DNA of 64,000 nucleotides from Prinsepia uniflora (lineage: Eukaryota; Streptophyta; Magnoliopsida; Rosales; Rosaceae): NCBI GenBank assembly GCA_032719365.1, contig CM064861.1:78922863-78986862 (forward strand), read 5' to 3'. Below the pieces are notes generated by a model. That model made no database searches. It was given only the letters and a program-made list of their open reading frames with translations, and had not been told where the DNA came from. Positions 59,630 to 64,000 of the stretch are shown piece after piece. Within the stretch, counting starts at the first letter, position 1. Each line of letters begins with the position of its first letter. Both the position numbers and the translations under genes were made by a program.

Positions 59630-61091
59630 TGTAATGACCCGTCCCGAATTCCAAGATTAGATTAGTGACTAATCAAGCATTAGTGGGGTTAATCGGTGAT
59701 TAGTTGAGTGAAATCGGACGGACAACGCAAAATGACTGTGTTTGTCCATGGTCGTGGGTAAAATGTTGACTTTTGACCCAGGAGGTCCGATGGCCGAGGG
59801 CCGAGGACCGTTATATAGATCGGGTCGATACAAATCCATAGACAGACGGTACGTCGAAATTGGACTTCGAACAAGAAAGTTATGGGTCACGGAAGTTCAA
59901 TTTTACTATGCACGCATTACGAGACGGGGATGACATGGCGATATCTGATTGGGCAGATATTTTAGTGGGACCCATGGATGAGTGACAAGTGTCACTCATC
60001 CCATTGGTCACTTCCCCAAAAAGTAGATCTAAACCATTAAAATAATATTATTTTATTATTTTATATTTCTCACTCATCTCATCTTTTAATCCTAACCCTT
60101 CATCTATATTTCTTCCCTCAATCCTCACCATCAATTTTCTTCTTCTCTCTCCCTCCTGATCACCATCATCCTCGATGTTCTCTCACAAACCCGACCTCCT
60201 CTATTTCTCCATTTTCTTTTGGAACAACAACACACACGGCATACCACCCCACCACCATAACCATTTCTGTGAGGGTTAATGAGAGACGGAGAGAGGCTAG
60301 GACAACACGGTGAGGGATGGCGAGCCACGGTGGTGGACACGGCGGAGGTGAGTTACCCGTGAACCCTTTGATTTTCAAATTTAGAAAATGAGTACTAGAG
60401 GACGGTTTCGAGTTCTTATTGATCTTAACACAATCTAAGGACCTAGGGAAGTCGAGATGGATCAGTTTCGAGGGCTAGGACGGCCGAAGCCCACGGCAGT
60501 GGAGGTTTGGAGGTGGCCGGTTCAACCATGGACCTTCAAGGTGAGATTTAGACCCATTTCTTCTGTTTTTAATGACCAAATTAATTAGGTTTAGTGTTAG
60601 GAACATTTAGGGATAAAAATGGGAAGAAATGGAGTGAAAATGAGTGAGGAATAAGGCTGGATCGTGACCGCCGGTTCAGTTGGACCGAACCGGTTCGAAC
60701 CGGTCTGAACTCGGCCGGCTAGAGGTTAGGGATGATGAACAGTGCCCGATGCGTGGGCCACTTTTTGGGGATGCTTCCAACACACGAAATCATCTATTCG
60801 ATGTAACGAAAAATTTTGGGACTGGTTTCGTGTCGATTGGACACCGTCTAGATATTGTTCGGGATGTCCGAAGATTTAGGATCGGGTTTAAAAATACTTA
60901 AAAATTCGGGAAAATTACGGAGCTTTTGTGAGAGGTTAATAAGGTAGTTATTAACCCTCTAAAGTGATTTAGACAGGTTTGGGAGTTCCGGTGACGGTGA
61001 TTGGCCTGGGAAAGCTGTATGGCACGCATATCGAGGTGGCAGGTTGGACGGTCTGTGAGTGGACCTTGTTTTCTAAATTAATGCATACATA
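59630..61091 (+). mobile_element. LTR of LARD-2 family, plus orientation, interrupted
   Basis: It starts TGTAATGACCCGTCCCG and is collinear with 17781-19290. The stretch AACCGGTTCGAACCGGT (about 60689-60705) is a near-palindrome. It is cut by the CACTA end at 61092 before reaching its 3' end. Small frames on both strands (for example 60131-60378) are not supported genes. Confidence 0.7.
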
Positions 61092-61365
61092 CACTACACC
61101 AAAAGAAGGCTTTTAGGGCGCGCAAATTATGGCGTGCAAACATGCGCGCCCTAAAAAGGTACTTTTTAGGGCGTGCATTTTTGCACGCCCTAATAGAGGG
61201 TATTCTTAGACTATTTAGGGCGCACATTATGTGTGTGCCTTCGTTTATAGCTATTCAGGGTGTGATTTGAATGTGTGCCCTAAAAATAAGGTTTTTAAGG
61301 CGTGCATTGTGTGCCCTAAACGAATTAACTTTTAAGGCGTGCATTTGCACGCCCTTAAGACAAAG
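61092..61365 (+). mobile_element. CACTA (En/Spm) transposon end with subterminal hairpins
   Basis: The terminus CACTACACCAAAAGAAGGC is of the CACTA type. It is followed by six imperfect inverted units of the form TTTAGGGCGTGCA-n-TGCACGCCCTAAA between about 61110 and 61365. Such arrays are the transposase-binding subterminal regions of this superfamily. The other end and the 3-bp TSD (ATA candidate at 61089-61091) lie outside or cannot be checked. Confidence 0.85.
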
Positions 61366-63210
61366 AAATTTTTATAACCCAAAATTTTCAGTTCCCGCAC
61401 TTAAATTCTAAGGCGCCAACGCTCAATTCCTTCTCATTTGTTCGCACTTGAATTGTTTCTCAAAGAAAAGAAACCCAAATCCTTTGAAAACCAATTTACC
61501 CCTTAAAAAAAGAAGGTTCAACCTCGCGTCTCCACCTCTAGAGTTACAAATCCTTCTCAGTTCTCGCCTCATTCTCTTCAGTCTTCACTAAGCCACATCT
61601 CCTCCAACCTGCAGCCACAGCGCCACACTGCCAACCCCTAAATTCGGTGGCAAAAAACCCACGCCTCTCTCCTACGTACCCTCCAAATCTCACCCAACCA
61701 ACCCAAAATCCCACTTACCCACCATACCAATTCATCCTCATAAACCAGCCCCAAATCCCACCGATACCCACCAAAGCCGCAGACCGTATTCGAACCCACT
61801 GAAGCCCTCCTTCTATGTCCCCAATTTTCCCTTTCAACGAGGGAAAAGCTTTCATTTTTGTTGTTGAGGATTGAAAATCTGGTCAGCCATTTGAAGTTCT
61901 CAATTGAAATGAAGAAGAATTGAACATGGTATGTTTTTAATTTTTGAATTTTCTGTTAATTTTTATGAAATATTTTTTCTTTTGCTTCTCTATGGGTTTT
62001 ATAGCATTTTGGGTTTTGAATCATCCGGAATAAGTTGGGGATTCTGTTTGGTAATAGGAAAAATGTATCTTTCTTACATATATAGATCATAAGCACAATG
62101 TTTTGAGACACTTGAACCAAGATTGTCAAAATGTTCAACTAGTTTTGTGATAGAGAGGATGTGGATGGCTTTACAACGTAACCTGCTTTAGCCTTTAACA
62201 AAAGATGTTTTGAATGCCCGATGTAGATTTAAGATCTTCATCTGAACATTTTGGACAAAAAGTATACCAGAAAGAAACAAATTAGAGAAAAAACCAATAC
62301 ATGGATGACATGATTTGATCCACTCCGAACAATGCTCTTGTTCAATCGCCTGACATTGTTCTTCAACCCTGCTTGACCTTTCATCTGAAAAATGGCACTT
62401 GTTTGTGTTAACATGGACTATGGGGCTATCTTAGTGTGTAAATGGGTAATATTTGTGACTAAAGATTGACTAAAGATTGAAGTTGATGATATACCTACAT
62501 GATAACTGTAATAAGACAAATAAATGGATATATATTTACTTTACGTGAGCTTGTGATGCTTTTTATCATGTATGTGAGCAAGAGTATTGGTTATGTGGAC
62601 CATGATTTACCTCCAGATGGCATTGTGGTAGCTGCGCTGGTTGGAGGGATTGTAGCTCCTATTAGAGGGATTGTAGCTCAGAGCGGTTGGCATGCCTATC
62701 ACCTTATCTTCCCCTCTTTCCTCCATTCAAATCTCATATATCTATAGCTGCTGAATTTGATCTCACCTGCCTAGCTAGCTCCTTTTACTTTTTTTTTAAT
62801 TTAATAAAAAAAAAATATGTTATATTTATATTGTGTGTTTACAAGCTAAGCTAGGTAGCTTATTAGGTGACGATGATCCAAATTATGGATGTTTTAGTAT
62901 TTTTGTATTAATACAACAGAAAACTTAATCAAGGATATAATCACTAACTTAATTAAAATTATTCTTTTCTTCTCTTGTGTACTTTGTATTTTCTGATTTG
63001 GACATTTTGAGTGCTAAACCCATCAACCCATATATCTCATTAAATTCAACCAGTTATAACCCTATGTCCAAAGATTGAGAGATATATAGCTAGATTGATG
63101 GATCATGGCCCTTGATGGGTTGGGGATTTAAGATTAGGAAAGAAGATTGATTAAGGAACTAATTCATTTTCAAAATTAAATAATTAAAACACACACACAA
63201 TGGAAGAAGC
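61366..63210 (+). other. Sequence downstream of CACTA end, no supported gene
   Basis: 61400-61920 has a pyrimidine-rich, untranslated-leader-like character. It ends in an ATG followed at once by a splice-donor-like GTATGT (61926-61934), which could be a tiny first exon. The rest is AT-rich, with an 82-codon frame at 62499-62747 that resembles nothing I know. An inverted AACCCATCAA / TTGATGGGTT pair (about 63018 and 63113) may bound a very small element. Confidence 0.3.
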
Positions 63211-63483
63211 AAGAAGTGGGCAAATGAGATGTACTCAGACATATTGCAGATTGACGAAAGTGAGCCACTCCCCAAGCTCCCTGAAGAAGAGGAGGCTGTT
63301 GGCATTATAACAATGGAAGATGTCATTGAAGAGCTTTTACAGGTACTACAAGCTGTCATTTTAAGCCATATTTCTAAGTTATTTTTCTCTACTTTCATCG
63401 ATAGTCTCTCACTTGGACATCAAATATGCCTTATGTAGGAGGAGATCTTTGATGAGACTGATCACCATTTTGAGGATTCATAA
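63211..63483 (+). pseudogene. Last exons of a CNNM/DUF21-CBS protein gene (partial)
   Basis: Exon one ends at 63342 and encodes KKWANEMYSDILQIDE, then PLPKLPEEEEAVGIITMEDVIEELLQ. A GT...AG intron spans 63343-63438. The last exon (63439-63483) encodes EEIFDETDHHFEDS and a stop. These words are characteristic of the C-terminal CBS region of plant DUF21-domain membrane proteins (CNNM-like, putative ion transporters). The reading frame and splice sites are intact, but the DUF21 membrane domain and the rest are not in this window. Either the true 3' end of a gene broken by insertions or a fragment captured by the CACTA element. The upstream exon border is uncertain. Confidence 0.75.
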
Positions 63484-63999
63484 CACCATCCTTTCTAGGA
63501 AAGCAGTGTGTGTTGCAGTACATATATATAATGGCTGAAAATTAGTTCGATTTATTCCAGCATCAAGTTTGTGAGTACTGAAATGGGTTGTTAGGTCCTG
63601 TAATGGAACTGTATTACAAATTTAATGCTGATACTGGCATTTGTTCCACGAACTCTGGTATTAGCAGCTGTGTATGTTTGAGATGAATGTCAAAAGTTTT
63701 TCTCCCGGCTAATTTGTCCTCACCATTTGGCCCAGCTTATGGGGCCCACTAGGCTCGAGCCTGATAAGGACATTAGAGGGATCAGAGTATTGGTTCAGGG
63801 ATGTGATAGGCCCAGCTATAGAGTATTGGTTCTGTGGACCATTGACTCATTTTTCGTGAGCAGAGCACTGTGAAAGCTGTATAGTTTTTGGAGAAGGACA
63901 TTTCACTGCACAAATATTATGCCCATCTATGCTTTGTGTACAAACTTGGTTTATGCATCGAATTTTAATTACTGAAACTTTGTTGCAGATCACATATAG
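63484..63999 (+). other. 3' UTR-like tail after the CBS exons
   Basis: Ordinary-composition sequence without ORFs, following the stop codon. It could be the 3' untranslated part of the CBS gene fragment. No repeat family recognised. Confidence 0.4.
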
Positions 64000-64000
64000 T

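Noticed and set aside
62660..62720. tRNA- or SINE-like box A (TAGCTCAGAGCGG)
   Set aside because: No box B at the right distance, no cloverleaf and no A-rich tail.
63005..63125. Small inverted-repeat element (AACCCATCAA ... TTGATGGGTT)
   Set aside because: Only about 10 bp of pairing and no clear target duplication; may be chance.

Overview
The window is plant nuclear heterochromatin, almost certainly from a eudicot. It is AT-rich and packed with nested LTR retrotransposons, with one decayed Mutator transposase, one CACTA transposon end and only a sliver of host-gene coding sequence. Species cannot be told from the sequence. Nearly every coding stretch is retroelement gag, protease, reverse transcriptase (RT), RNase H or integrase, and nearly all of it is broken by stops or frameshifts.

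Layout. 1-7240: a non-autonomous Athila-like element (minus strand) with no gag-pol. 7241-8718: LTR scraps around a decayed coding-like stretch. 8719-16484: a non-coding LARD-like element (minus) whose right LTR is cut by a truncated Athila LTR (16485-17780, plus). 17781-22779: LTR, primer-binding site and non-coding interior of a related LARD-like element on the plus strand. 22780-26716: 5' part of a Tat-type Ty3/gypsy element (LTR, gag, protease, start of RT). 26717-29750: a Mutator-like (MULE) transposase pseudogene. 29751-32521 and 58990-59629: a second minus-strand LARD-like element, split by the nest below. 59630-61091: another plus-strand LTR. 61092 to the end: the end of a CACTA transposon, then the last exons of a CNNM/DUF21-CBS host gene.

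The core is a matryoshka with exact target-site duplications (TSDs). Athila-A (32522-58989, TSD GTAAC) sits in LARD-like DNA. Athila-B (44990-58685, TSD ATTGG) sits in the 5' LTR of Athila-A. A 2355-bp compound of TRIM-like LTR units in opposite orientations (49872-52226, TSD TTCCA) sits in the integrase gene of Athila-B. The LARD-like LTR itself cuts the MULE, so at least five successive insertions can be ordered.

How the parts work together: Athila-A and Athila-B encode gag, protease, RT, RNase H and integrase in the usual Ty3 order, with a tRNA-Asp type primer site and no chromodomain or envelope-like ORF. The 1-7240 element keeps the LTRs, primer site, leader and 3' region of the Athila-A type but has lost gag-pol, so it looks like a parasite of such autonomous relatives. 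The most unusual structures are the opposed TRIM cassette with one TSD, the primer-site junctions inside it, and a polypurine-tract-plus-hairpin block repeated at the end of pol in three elements.
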